Assembly: GCA_966211965.1 (NCBI GenBank)
Contig: CBIHON010000049.1
Location: 1-36,627, forward strand
Direction: 5' to 3'
Origin: CBIHON01 sp966211965
GTDB taxonomy: Bacteria > Pseudomonadota > Gammaproteobacteria > Burkholderiales > Burkholderiaceae_D
Length of the DNA stretch: 36,627 nucleotides
Shown here one piece after another: positions 1 through 7,369 of the stretch; within the stretch, counting starts at the first letter, position 1, and each line of letters begins with the position of its first letter. Under the pieces are notes generated by a model. It had not been told where the DNA came from and did no database searches. It saw nothing but the letters and a program-made list of their open reading frames with translations. The translations under genes were made by a program, and so were the position numbers.

Positions 1-1773
1 CTGCAGCTTGTATTTGCCCTTGATCTTTTGCGCGATCAGGGTGTTATGGGCTTGCGCCGCCAAGGCGGCGGAGGCAAATTCCTTGACGTGCTGCACGCCT
101 TTCTTGCCGATCGGACCGTAGTGGGTGATCAGCTTGTTGCCGTTGAGGGCGATTGCCCAGAACTTGCTGTGGCCCGGCTCGGTATTGTGAAAAATCTTGC
201 CCTGCAGCGATGGCGCACCCGGCTTGCTCGCGGGCGTTGACGCAATATAGGCAGGGTCCAATTGTTTGAGCGCCGCATCGGTAAAAGCCAGTGCGGGGCC
301 GCTTGCGATATACGCGACGGCCTGCGCCAGAGAGGCGAAGTGTTCGGTCATGAGGTGCCCGCCATCGACGCCAAAGGTCGACACCTGATAGCCCTCGCGA
401 CCGCCATTGACCAGGACGACGCTGTCGCCATCGGGCAGATCGGCGGTCAATGTCGGGTAGCCGCCAAAGCCCTCATTGCTTTTTTCAAAGCCCCAGTCGC
501 CGGTCCCCTCAGCCGCCGCCTCTTGCCGATGCCAGCGTCCGTTCTTGAACACCAGCGGCGCGCCCTTGGCGCCCGGCTTGGTGTCGCCCTCCTTCGGCCC
601 GCCGCCCTGCTTCGCCACCAGGGCGGCAAGGATTTCTTGAATATAAGCATTGGTGTTCGGCGCCTTCTTCGGGTCCACCTGCGCGAGGATCGATTGGATC
701 CCCGCCACGTCGCCCTTGAAAGCCGCCTCGGCCGCTTTTTTAACCCATGTCGGCCCCATGCTCACGCCGTCCCGCCGGGCCGGCAGCTCCTCTGCCGTAA
801 GACCGACTGGCGCAGGCGGCGGGACAGGCGCAACGGCCGCCGGCGGCGCGGCATCATTGGCATGCGCGGCAGCCGTCAGCGCAGCGTGCGATCCCGCCTT
901 TTGTCCAGACGAAACCTGGTGTGTCGAGCCCAGCGCCGCCAGCACCGCATTGGCCAGCTTGGCGACTTTGATGCCATAGGTATTCGATCCATACGACAGG
1001 CCGAGGATGCCCTGCGTGTCGCCCGCCTCGGCCAGTGCGGCGAGCACGTCCAGCTTGGCGTTGACCGGCTTGGCGTTGGTGTTGGAATCGGGCAGCTTGG
1101 CCGCCTGGATCGCCGCAACCGCCTTCTGCGCTGCGGCATTGCCGGCGTCTTTCGGCGCGGCGGCCGGGGCATGGGCTGGAAGCGGCGCATCGGCGTGCGG
1201 CGTCACCGTCACGCCCACGACCCTGGGCGGCTTCGCCGGCGCCATGGGCGCGGCAACCGGCGGCGGCGTCGTGTTTGTTTCGGATGGTGTCGGATAGGCC
1301 GCCTTGAATTGCGCGTAGCCGTCGACCAGGTGCGGGTACACGCCGCCGTCTTGCGCCTCTTTCAGGATCGCCGCCTTCTTCTCTTGCGGCGCCGCCTCGT
1401 AGGCGTTCCATTCGGCCGGCGCCGGGGCCTTGGCCGCGAGAATTTTTTTCTTGAAGGTCGACAGCGCCGCCGCCGCGCTGGCCTTGTCCTGGATCTGCGT
1501 GGCTTCATGCAAGATCGCCGCGACCTTGTCGTCGTCGCCCAGCAGCTTGAACCACGCCTGGCCCGCATGCTTGGCGTGCGCCTGCTTTTGCGAATACGTG
1601 CCCTGCCCGGCCAGGATCTTGTGGGCGTCATGGTCGTCGGCGACATGCACGAACGCCAGATGGCCGCCGACCGTCGTGCCGTCCGACTTGCTGTAAGGGG
1701 GAATCCAGATCTGCTTTTTGACGGTGGCTTTCAGGAACAGCACCGGATGGCCGGCAGGATGGGGATGCGGCAT
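1..1773 (-). CDS. Large phage protein with C-terminal WGR domain (partial, runs off left edge)
   Basis: The minus strand is open from the ATG at 1773 to base 1 (591 codons, no stop), so the C-terminus lies outside the window. GAGGG lies 7 bases before the ATG. The first 100 residues are charged and unassigned (start MPHPHPAGHPVLFLK). Ala/Pro/Lys-rich segments follow, consistent with flexible linkers. A globular stretch contains GFGGYPTLTADLPDG and GYQVSTFGVDGGHL. From about residue 535 comes a WGR-like domain: KFWAIALNGNKLITHYGPIG, then GVQHVKEFAS and QKIKGKYKLQ, ending at the window edge. WGR domains are known in PARPs and in bacterial proteins that act on nucleic acids; the role in this phage context is unknown. 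It is the fifth gene of the leftward prophage operon. I have not recognised the full-length family. Confidence 0.8.
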   Translation of the reverse strand, partial: MPHPHPAGHPVLFLKATVKKQIWIPPYSKSDGTTVGGHLAFVHVADDHDAHKILAGQGTYSQKQAHAKHAGQAWFKLLGDDDKVAAILHEATQIQDKASAAAALSTFKKKILAAKAPAPAEWNAYEAAPQEKKAAILKEAQDGGVYPHLVDGYAQFKAAYPTPSETNTTPPPVAAPMAPAKPPRVVGVTVTPHADAPLPAHAPAAAPKDAGNAAAQKAVAAIQAAKLPDSNTNAKPVNAKLDVLAALAEAGDTQGILGLSYGSNTYGIKVAKLANAVLAALGSTHQVSSGQKAGSHAALTAAAHANDAAPPAAVAPVPPPAPVGLTAEELPARRDGVSMGPTWVKKAAEAAFKGDVAGIQSILAQVDPKKAPNTNAYIQEILAALVAKQGGGPKEGDTKPGAKGAPLVFKNGRWHRQEAAAEGTGDWGFEKSNEGFGGYPTLTADLPDGDSVVLVNGGREGYQVSTFGVDGGHLMTEHFASLAQAVAYIASGPALAFTDAALKQLDPAYIASTPASKPGAPSLQGKIFHNTEPGHSKFWAIALNGNKLITHYGPIGKKGVQHVKEFASAALAAQAHNTLIAQKIKGKYKLQ

Positions 1774-1778
1774 GCGTG

Positions 1779-1801
1779 CCCTCGTAACGTTTTACCGAGG
1801 G
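1779..1801 (-). promoter_or_regulatory. Hairpin containing the ribosome binding site of the WGR gene
   Basis: On the minus strand CCCTCG and CGAGGG form a perfect 6-bp stem, extended by GTAA/TTAC apart from one bulge. The 3' arm contains the GAGGG ribosome binding site of the gene starting at 1773. If the stem forms in the mRNA it would hide that site. It could also be a weak intergenic terminator or attenuator, but no T-run follows. Confidence 0.45.
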
Positions 1802-1804
1802 TAG

Positions 1805-1813
1805 CGTCACGAC
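1805..1813 (-). repeat. GTCGTGACG motif, copy 1
   Basis: GTCGTGACG reads on the minus strand, 31 bases before the start codon of the WGR gene. It is one of four identical copies, all upstream of leftward prophage genes. Confidence 0.5.
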
Positions 1814-1863
1814 GCGCACCACGCGGGCCTGAACAGCGCCGGCCCATTGCCCCATTGCTCTCT

Positions 1864-2610
1864 TTACGTGGCGGCGCTCTCCAAGCCGCACAGTTGGTGC
1901 TTGGCCCATTCGCCCGCGATCCAGGTCACGCCCTTGGGGGTGAATTTCGCCTGGTTGAACGCGTGCTGGCTCACATCGGCAACCCCTGCCCTGACTTCAA
2001 AGCGTCCGGCCTCCAGGTGCCCGGCATGCGGCACCCATTCGCCGCCCAGCCGATACATGATTTTTTGTTTTTCGAGGAATTCACGGAACCGTGTTTCATT
2101 CGCACCGAGCAGCTTGCAGACTTGCCGGAATCCCTTGGCGCCGCGCGATTCGACGTATTTGCCGACGAACTCCAGCGCAGGCCGGGCCGCTTCGATCTGG
2201 CGCGATTGCGCCTCGATCGTTTCCGCCTGCTCGGCGGCCAGACGCAGCGCACCGGACAGTGTCGTGGGAATAGCGAACGCCGGCGCCGCCAATGCACGGC
2301 GCTCGCATTCCAGAAAATAATCGCGCACCTCGAAACCCTTGCTGGTCTCGCTCATCATGGCGACCTGCTTGCCGGCATCGAGCGTTAAATAGTAGTTGAT
2401 CACGTGCTTGGCGCCGCTTGCGCTGCTCACCCTGGCGGGGGCGCAGGTGTAGTCGCGCCCATCAACCAGCCGCGCACGCACAATTTGCGATTTCACCCAA
2501 CTGGAAAAGTCCTTCCCGATTTCAAGGAAGGCATGCAGGTCGCGCGCATTGACGGTCTGACAGGCAACACCGCCGATGTCGCGCGATGCGATAAGGATTA
2601 ATGGATTCAA
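1864..2610 (-). CDS. Phage antirepressor, AntA/AntB plus KilAC domains
   Basis: A 248-residue protein. I chose the TTG at 2610 because AAAGGAG sits 6 bases upstream; an ATG at 2685 would overlap the methyltransferase gene and lacks such a site. Residues from about 15 to 105 match the AntA/AntB antirepressor family: VNARDLHAFLEIGKDFSSW, GRDYTC, INYYLTLDAGKQVAMMSE, then RDYFLECERR. A coiled-coil linker (AAEQAETIEAQSRQIE) follows. The C-terminal half resembles the KilAC (ANT) DNA-binding domain: VGKYVESRGAKGFRQVCKLL, LEKQKIMYRLGGEWVPHAGH, GVTWIAGEW. Proteins with this architecture typically bind or antagonise phage repressors at induction. It lies 37 bases downstream of the methyltransferase stop in the same operon. 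Family assignment is confident; the target is unknown, and the usual repressor region seems to be deleted here. Confidence 0.9.
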   Translation of the reverse strand: MNPLILIASRDIGGVACQTVNARDLHAFLEIGKDFSSWVKSQIVRARLVDGRDYTCAPARVSSASGAKHVINYYLTLDAGKQVAMMSETSKGFEVRDYFLECERRALAAPAFAIPTTLSGALRLAAEQAETIEAQSRQIEAARPALEFVGKYVESRGAKGFRQVCKLLGANETRFREFLEKQKIMYRLGGEWVPHAGHLEAGRFEVRAGVADVSQHAFNQAKFTPKGVTWIAGEWAKHQLCGLESAAT

Positions 2611-2645
2611 GACTGCTCCTTTGCAATAGGGAGCGATCAATGTGC

Positions 2646-2654
2646 CGTCACGAC
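2646..2654 (-). repeat. GTCGTGACG motif, copy 2
   Basis: Identical 9-mer on the minus strand, 35 bases before the TTG of the antirepressor. It overlaps the last codons and the TGA stop of the methyltransferase gene, so the motif is kept within coding sequence. Confidence 0.5.
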
Positions 2655-4024
2655 TTGACAGCGCCGCCTTGCTTTTCAATCGCATCGGGAAAGGGGGCGC
2701 CGGTCACCGCATGAATGGCGCGGCGCCCGGTGTACTGCTGCCACCGTCGAATGATGACGTCGCAAAACTTCGGATCCAGTTCGGACAAGCGCGCGCACAT
2801 GCCCAGGCGATCGGCCGCCATCAGGGTCGAGCCCGATCCGCCGAAAGCATCGACGATGATGTCGCCGGGACGCGCCGACGATTTCAACTGTTTTTCAATC
2901 AGCTCGGTCGGCTTCATGGTCGGGTGCTCGGCCGAGCGCTTCGGCTTCGGACAGCGGATCAGCGACGACGGCAAGGCTTCCACTTGCACCTCGCCCGTCA
3001 CCACCATCACCTGGTCGCCGACCGTAAAGGTGTAGCGGCCGTCGGCCTGCCGCTCAAACGGCGAGGCGTCGCCCAGGTCGCGCACCGTGGTCTGCTTGCG
3101 CCCGCCATACCAGCGGTGCGCGCTGCCCGGCTTCCAGCCGTACAGGATCGGTTCATGCTGCCACTGGTAGTCGGAGCGCCCCAGCACCAGGCTGTCCTTG
3201 CGCCAGATCAGGCATCCCGCCAGTTTCAAGCCGGCATGCTTGAACGCGTAACGGAAGTTGTAGCCCTCGGTATCGGCATGGGCGACATAGATCGCCGCTC
3301 CCGGCTTCATGATCGCGTACAAGGCATTGTGGGCGGCGCAGAGGAAGTCGCAGAACGCTTCATCGCCCATGTCGTCGTTCTTGATCTTGCCGGCCAGCTT
3401 GGATTCATACGCCACGTTGTACGGCGGATCGGTCCACACGCAATCGGCCAGTTCCTCGCCCAGCATGGCTTGCCAGGCCGAGACGCTGGTGGAGTCGTTG
3501 CACATCACCTTGTGTGCGCCCAGCAGCCAGATATCGCCCGGCACCGTATGTGGCGCTTCCGGCACGTCGGGCACCTGGTCCGGGTCTTTGTCGGCGGGCA
3601 GCTCTTCCTGCAGCAGTTCGTCCAGTTCTTCCAGCGAAAACCCGGTCAGCGACAAATCGAAACCGTCGACCTTCAAATCCGCCAGCTCCACTTTCAGCAA
3701 ACCGATATCCCAGCCCGCGTTCAACGCGATCTTGTTGTCGGCCAGGATATAAGCCCGCCGTTGCGCCGGGGTGAGGTGGGAAATGTCGATGGTCGGCACG
3801 ATCGCGAGGCGCAGCACGTGCGCCGCCAGGACGCGGCCGTGACCGGCCAGGATGCCGTCCTCGCCATCGGTAAGGATGGGGTTCGTAAACCCGAACTCTT
3901 TCATCGACGCGACGATTTGCGCCACCTGCCCGTCGCTGTGGGTGCGGGCGTTGCGCGCATAGGGCAGCAGGTCTGCCACCTTGCGCATGACGAGCTTATC
4001 AGGCATGACGATCTCAACCGGCAT
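2648..4024 (-). CDS. ParB-like domain / DNA N-methyltransferase fusion
   Basis: A 458-residue protein. The ATG at 4024 is preferred because GGAG lies 5 bases upstream; the in-frame GTG at 4030 would overlap that site. The first 90 residues form a ParB/Srx-type domain (LLPYARNARTHS, then GILAGHGRVLAAH). A linker leads into a DNA methylase of the N4/N6 group, with catalytic motif WTDPPYNVAYES near residue 200 and the AdoMet-binding motif VDAFGGSGSTLMAADRLG near residue 405. This order, DPPY before the FxGxG-like motif, is that of beta-class amino-methyltransferases. Fusions of this kind are common in prophages as orphan methyltransferases that protect or mark phage DNA. No restriction enzyme gene lies beside it. 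It follows the YbcO-like gene by 23 bases. The target sequence cannot be read from the protein. Confidence 0.93.
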   Translation of the reverse strand: MPVEIVMPDKLVMRKVADLLPYARNARTHSDGQVAQIVASMKEFGFTNPILTDGEDGILAGHGRVLAAHVLRLAIVPTIDISHLTPAQRRAYILADNKIALNAGWDIGLLKVELADLKVDGFDLSLTGFSLEELDELLQEELPADKDPDQVPDVPEAPHTVPGDIWLLGAHKVMCNDSTSVSAWQAMLGEELADCVWTDPPYNVAYESKLAGKIKNDDMGDEAFCDFLCAAHNALYAIMKPGAAIYVAHADTEGYNFRYAFKHAGLKLAGCLIWRKDSLVLGRSDYQWQHEPILYGWKPGSAHRWYGGRKQTTVRDLGDASPFERQADGRYTFTVGDQVMVVTGEVQVEALPSSLIRCPKPKRSAEHPTMKPTELIEKQLKSSARPGDIIVDAFGGSGSTLMAADRLGMCARLSELDPKFCDVIIRRWQQYTGRRAIHAVTGAPFPDAIEKQGGAVKS

Positions 4025-4047
4025 GTTCACTCCGTTTCATGGTTTGG

Positions 4048-4482
4048 TTAGGTGAGGACTTCCAATGCGCCGCGCTCCAGCAAGGCAATGGCTTCCGCAG
4101 CCACCACCTCATGCGGCAGCAAAGCGAGGTCGGATGTCCCGTACAGAACGCCGGCAGAGCCATCGGCAATCGCGGCCTGGGAAAACCGGACATACCCTGA
4201 CGCAAGCAACGCAATGACCGTCAAGGCGATATAGCGGTCGGTCGCCGCCGCCCGCTCCGCTTTGCCGAACAGCTGGTGCTAGTCGAACCGTTCATGGCAG
4301 CCAACCAGCCCGAATTGCGTGCAGCACAGCGGAAAAATGGCGGCGTCGGAGGCTTTGAGACCGCGCCCCTTGCCATGCCGGTATTCATTGGAATGCGCCG
4401 CCTGGGAGCGCCCCTCCACCCCGCATCCGAGGCAAGGCAGAGCGGCAACCAGGCGGCGGTAACGCTGGTTTCGATATCCCAC
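4048..4482 (-). pseudogene. YbcO/DUF1364-like phage nuclease interrupted by an amber codon
   Basis: A frame from GTG 4482 to TAA 4048 (145 codons) is broken only by a TAG at 4279-4281. Before the stop it reads PCLGCGVEGRSQAAHSNEYR, GKGRGLKASDAAIFPLCC and GCHERFD, which fits the cysteine/histidine pattern of the DUF1364/YbcO-type putative phage nucleases (C-x2-C, AH, GxGxK-x-SD, C...CH...D). After the stop the same frame stays open for 76 codons, starting HQLFGKAERAAATDRYIAL and ending ERGALEVLT. Relatives commonly have a residue such as Gln after the D, so CAG to TAG is the simplest explanation; that is inference. The start is uncertain: GTG 4482 lies 8 bases after the previous stop, without a strong ribosome binding site. 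A recent mutation, suppression or a sequencing error are all possible. Confidence 0.7.
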
Positions 4483-4490
4483 GATGCCGG

Positions 4491-5045
4491 CTAACCGCGG
4501 TCGATAACGACGGTAAGTTTTTGCCCTTCTCCCTCGCGATCGAAGCCCCAGGCCTTGCGTTCGCATTCCTGCAGAATTTTGAGCGTCTCGGCGGCGATCT
4601 TCGCCAGCTTGCCGCGCTCGGTGTCGTTGGCCTTCAGTGCGGAATACACCATCTGCCGCGGCGCATTGGTTTCGACGCGGTGGCGTTCCAGGACCGCCGC
4701 GCGCTTGGCGACCGCATCGGCCTCGGCCAGTTGTTGCAGCTCGAACGGAGACAGGTCCGTCGGGGCTTCGGATTTGGGCTCGGAAGCGACAACCGGCGGC
4801 GCGCATGCGGGCCGCGTTTGGGGTTTTATTTCTTCACGGATACCGTCGGCAACTTGATAAGCACGGCTGGTGACGTCGGCGATATTGAAGCGCTTTTGCC
4901 AGCCCTGCTCTTTCGCTTTCTTGGCGACCGCTTGCTTTGAAACGCCGAGGCTTTCGCCGATTTGGCCGTGCGTAATTTTAGGATCGGATTCCCACGCCGC
5001 GCGCGACACCGCCCATTGTTCGGGGGTGATTTTTTCTTTCGCCAT
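4491..5045 (-). CDS. Phage HTH DNA-binding protein (terminase-small-subunit-like)
   Basis: A 184-residue protein starting MAKEKITPEQWAVS. GGAAGG lies 7 bases before the ATG at 5045. Residues about 7-50 form a helix-turn-helix: WESDPKITHGQIGESLG, then VSKQAVAKKAKEQGWQKR. The rest is a proline-rich linker and a long charged helical region (LQQLAEADAVAKRAAVLERH, then ERGKLAKIAAETLKILQECE). HTH plus helical tail is common in phage terminase small subunits, but no large subunit follows, so a regulatory role is equally possible. It heads the lower part of the leftward operon. The region upstream, shared with a divergent plus-strand gene, carries a CGACAAC repeat cluster that could be its own operator. 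Confidence 0.75.
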   Translation of the reverse strand: MAKEKITPEQWAVSRAAWESDPKITHGQIGESLGVSKQAVAKKAKEQGWQKRFNIADVTSRAYQVADGIREEIKPQTRPACAPPVVASEPKSEAPTDLSPFELQQLAEADAVAKRAAVLERHRVETNAPRQMVYSALKANDTERGKLAKIAAETLKILQECERKAWGFDREGEGQKLTVVIDRG

Positions 5046-5080
5046 GCGATTGCCTTCCATGATTCGATGGGCAATACTCG

Positions 5081-5089
5081 CGTCACGAC
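5081..5089 (-). repeat. GTCGTGACG motif, copy 3
   Basis: Identical 9-mer on the minus strand, 35 bases before the start of the HTH gene. The spacing is the same as for copy 2 upstream of the antirepressor. Confidence 0.5.
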
Positions 5090-5090
5090 C

Positions 5091-5136
5091 CGACAACTAA
5101 AAAGTGAGCTGGTTGTCGGCGGCGACAACCGACAAC
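5091..5136. promoter_or_regulatory. CGACAAC operator-like cluster between divergent genes
   Basis: The gap between the leftward HTH gene (start 5045) and the rightward 73-residue gene (start 5168) holds four copies of CGACAAC: 5091-5097, 5112-5118 (inverted), 5123-5129 and 5130-5136. GGTTGTCG and CGACAACC at 5111-5130 form a perfect 8-bp inverted repeat with a GCGG spacer. This is the arrangement of an operator bound by a dimeric regulator. The adjacent HTH protein is an obvious candidate, which is inference. Confidence 0.6.
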
Positions 5137-5167
5137 CATGAACGCAATCATGACAGGAGAAAGGACA

Positions 5168-5389
5168 ATGCGACGCGCACTCGTGGCTTATACCAGCTAT
5201 ACGAATACAACGGAATCAGACAGAGAGAAAGAGGTGTTGCACGACGTGGCGGTACGCATCGAGGGATTCGATACGGAAACGGTCAGAGTGATGGCGGTAT
5301 GCCCGATGGATGCAATTGATCACGTCAGGGATATGCCAGTTGAACTGTATGATAAGCTGCCGCGCGTGGCGGGCAAGGTAGCAGCATAA
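5168..5389 (+). CDS. Small conserved protein of unknown function (73 aa), duplicated downstream
   Basis: The ATG at 5168 follows AGGAGAAAGGACA, a strong ribosome binding region; upstream in-frame ATGs at 5138 and 5150 are less well placed. The protein starts MRRALVAYTSYTNTTESD and ends DMPVELYDKLPRVAGKVAA. It has no signal peptide or membrane segment, and I do not recognise a domain. Its C-terminal half recurs at 7111-7229 as a degraded copy with mostly conservative changes, which suggests the coding sequence was under selection before the copies diverged. It is the first plus-strand gene of the cargo block that interrupts the leftward phage operon. Confidence 0.65.
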   Translation: MRRALVAYTSYTNTTESDREKEVLHDVAVRIEGFDTETVRVMAVCPMDAIDHVRDMPVELYDKLPRVAGKVAA

Positions 5390-5431
5390 ATTACACTAAC
5401 TCAGATACCTTACGCAGGATTCAAATTTACC

Positions 5432-5545
5432 ATGCAGAGGAAACCACAGATTCGCGGGGAGTCGCTTCGACGAGGGATGCATAAGCTGGAAGACCTAATT
5501 GACGACAAAAGGCAAATAAGAGGGAAAGAAGCGCTCCATGAATGA
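5432..5545 (+). CDS. Possible small ORF (37 aa) coupled to the DKNYY gene
   Basis: An ATG at 5432 opens a charged 37-residue reading frame starting MQRKPQIRGESLRRGMHKLE. Its TGA lies 6 bases inside the next gene, whose ATG is at 5538, so the two could be translationally coupled. No strong ribosome binding site precedes it. It may be a leader peptide or chance. Confidence 0.3.
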   Translation: MQRKPQIRGESLRRGMHKLEDLIDDKRQIRGKEALHE

Positions 5546-6859
5546 ATCGATCTCTGGGCAAAGTTTTGCCTGCGATGGCGTGCATTGCTACGCTCGTGGC
5601 AAGCGTATCCCGTACGCCGATGCCTCAACTTTCAAGATTGTAGAACACTCTTATTTTGCCTATGACGACAAACGCCTGTATGCGGTGAACGATTATTCCC
5701 GCGAGGGCTTGATCATCGTGGATAACATCGACACTTCCGCGATTTTTTGGGTTCGCCTCCACGACGACACGGGGGGCTAAAAATAATCGAATACTTTTCC
5801 ACGCTGCACGATTTATACAAATTTAACGGCCACTTTATTGAGATAGCCAATCGGCACAAATTCAAGCACGCCCTCGGCTTGAATAACCTCTTGCCGTTCG
5901 GCGGACGCCCCTACGACCATATTTGCGATGCACTGTTGGCGGATTATCCGAGCACGATGGGCTGGTGGCACCCTGATTATTCTTGGCACCGGATTGCTCA
6001 GGAGGCGTGCGGCGACGCTTTGGAAACAGGCTACTATAGCGGGGGCGGTGCGAGTTTTTATCTAGAGGATATTCATTGCGAACTGATTCCGCATTACTTG
6101 CCTGCCTTGCCTGCTGCGCTACGGCAGGATTGCAATGCCTATTACACTAAGACCGGGAATCAGGTCTATTACAAGTGGCGCCCTATTGAAGCCGACAGCG
6201 TCAGTTTTGCCGTCATCGACGGTGAGTTTGCTCGGGACGACAAGCACGCCTACTTCAACGGCAACAGGGTCGAAGGCGCCGATCCCGCGACCTTTCGTCC
6301 GCGTTTGCCGCCGGGCCACAGCAGTCTCGATAAGATGGTCGTGAAGTATGCGAGTTGCCAGCGGCAAGTCTATGCCATAAAAACCTTAAGGCTGGGCAAA
6401 TATCAAGGCTATGACAGGCAACTGGTTCCTATGCCCGGCGCCGCCCCCGAGAGCTTCGAAGTACTCAGCAGTGCTTGGGCCAAGGATCGGTATCGAGTCT
6501 ATGAGGACGGCACTCCGAAAATCAGGTATTGCGCGAGCGATTTCCGTGTGATCGCCGTATCGGGATATAACGTGTGGGCGACGGACAGCCATGGACTATA
6601 CAACGAGAATGGACGGCGCGTCGTCAAAGGAGCCGAGCCAGGCAATTTCAAAGTACTGAACGAATACTGGTTCAGCAATGGACAGCAGATATTTTCTACG
6701 GTCAGCGAGAGGCTGATGCCCAGCATCGATGCCGCCAGTTTCGAGACAGGGGAGGACAAATATACAGCCCAGGACTGCAACTATGTCTACACCCTGAGGA
6801 CACGCCCAGGTTGGGAAAATGCGGGGCTGGAGATCCATAAACGACGGCGTAAGTACTGA
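5538..6859 (+). pseudogene. DKNYY-repeat family protein split by a one-base frameshift
   Basis: Two overlapping frames together make one product. The first (5538-5780) starts MNESISGQSFACDGVHCY and continues YADASTFKIVEHSYFAYDDK, typical of DKNYY-family repeats. The second frame (to 6859) has no good start of its own and carries more repeats: DDKHAYFNGNRVEGADPATF, KDRYRVYEDG, DSHGLYNENGRRV, GAEPGNFKVLNEYW. The frames join if one G is restored to the GGGGGG run at 5771-5776. The corrected length is 1323 bases, giving 440 residues. DKNYY proteins are of unknown function and usually surface or periplasmic; no clear signal peptide is visible here. A real inactivating deletion, programmed -1 slippage on the G-run, or a homopolymer sequencing error could explain it. 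It lies in the cargo block and is unrelated to phage morphogenesis. Confidence 0.75.
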
Positions 6860-7065
6860 CCGAACGACCTGTCTTCTTTTCGATGCCCACCAGGTAGAGC
6901 CTGTTAAGAACTATGAAAGGCTCCGCAATCCGGCCGCATGTAAGGGAAGCAGGGTTTCGGGCAGCGTGCTGCCCGACTGCAGTTACTCACCACCCACCTC
7001 ACCCACAGCCGCCACGGCAGCCCGACTTTCATCATAGAGCGCAACGAAGTCATGCTCGCGATGAC
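6860..7065. other. Non-coding spacer with a strong hairpin
   Basis: I see no credible gene here. CGGGCAG and CTGCCCG at 6958-6975 form a perfect 7-bp stem with a CGTG loop. No T-run follows, so it is at best a weak terminator for the DKNYY gene or a remnant of a mobile sequence. Confidence 0.4.
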
Positions 7066-7229
7066 TGGTCCGTTACCTTGGAAGCAGCACCTTCCACTTT
7101 GGGCTGAACAATACAGAAACAGTCAGGGTGCTGGCGGCGTGCCCGATGGACGCGATTGACCGCGTCGGGGATATGCCGGTTGAACTGTATGATAAGCTGC
7201 CGCGCGTAGCGGGCAAGGTAGCAGGATAA
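7066..7229 (+). pseudogene. 5'-truncated copy of the 73-aa gene at 5168
   Basis: An open frame without a start codon reads TETVRVLAACPMDAIDRVGD followed by MPVELYDKLPRVAGKVAG. It matches the C-terminal 41 residues of the gene at 5168-5389 with only a few changes. DNA similarity runs from about 7111 to 7240, matching 5271 to 5400, including bases just past the stop. The 5' part is missing. The two copies flank the DKNYY gene, so they may mark the recombination that inserted or duplicated this segment. Confidence 0.8.
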
Positions 7230-7240
7230 ATTGCACGCAC

Positions 7241-7255
7241 TCGGATTCGATCCGA
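7241..7255. repeat. Perfect short palindrome after the duplicated fragment
   Basis: TCGGAT and ATCCGA flank a TCG loop, a 6-bp perfect stem 11 bases after the fragment's stop. There is no T-run. It lies between two cargo units and may be a weak terminator or binding site. Confidence 0.3.
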
Positions 7256-7369
7256 CAAAGAATGCTGGATTTGATTGAACCTGTATCACCTTCTTTAGGA
7301 GGCTGGACTCGGCCACAGCCTGACAGTCGCATCGATCCACTACGCAATGACCCACAACCTCGGATTTCT

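Noticed and set aside
262..2388. 708-codon open frame on the plus strand
   Set aside because: It is Arg/Gly-rich, has no domain and runs antisense across the WGR and antirepressor genes, whose minus-strand frames carry clear motifs and ribosome binding sites.
2648..4024. Complete restriction-modification system
   Set aside because: Only the methyltransferase is present; neighbouring genes do not look like restriction endonucleases, except a broken YbcO-like protein of uncertain activity.
2642..4051. 469-codon open frame on the plus strand
   Set aside because: Antisense shadow of the ParB-methyltransferase gene, a common effect in GC-rich coding DNA.
4491..5045. Firm call as terminase small subunit
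   Set aside because: HTH plus helical tail fits, but no terminase large subunit, portal or capsid gene is next to it, so I kept a broader label.
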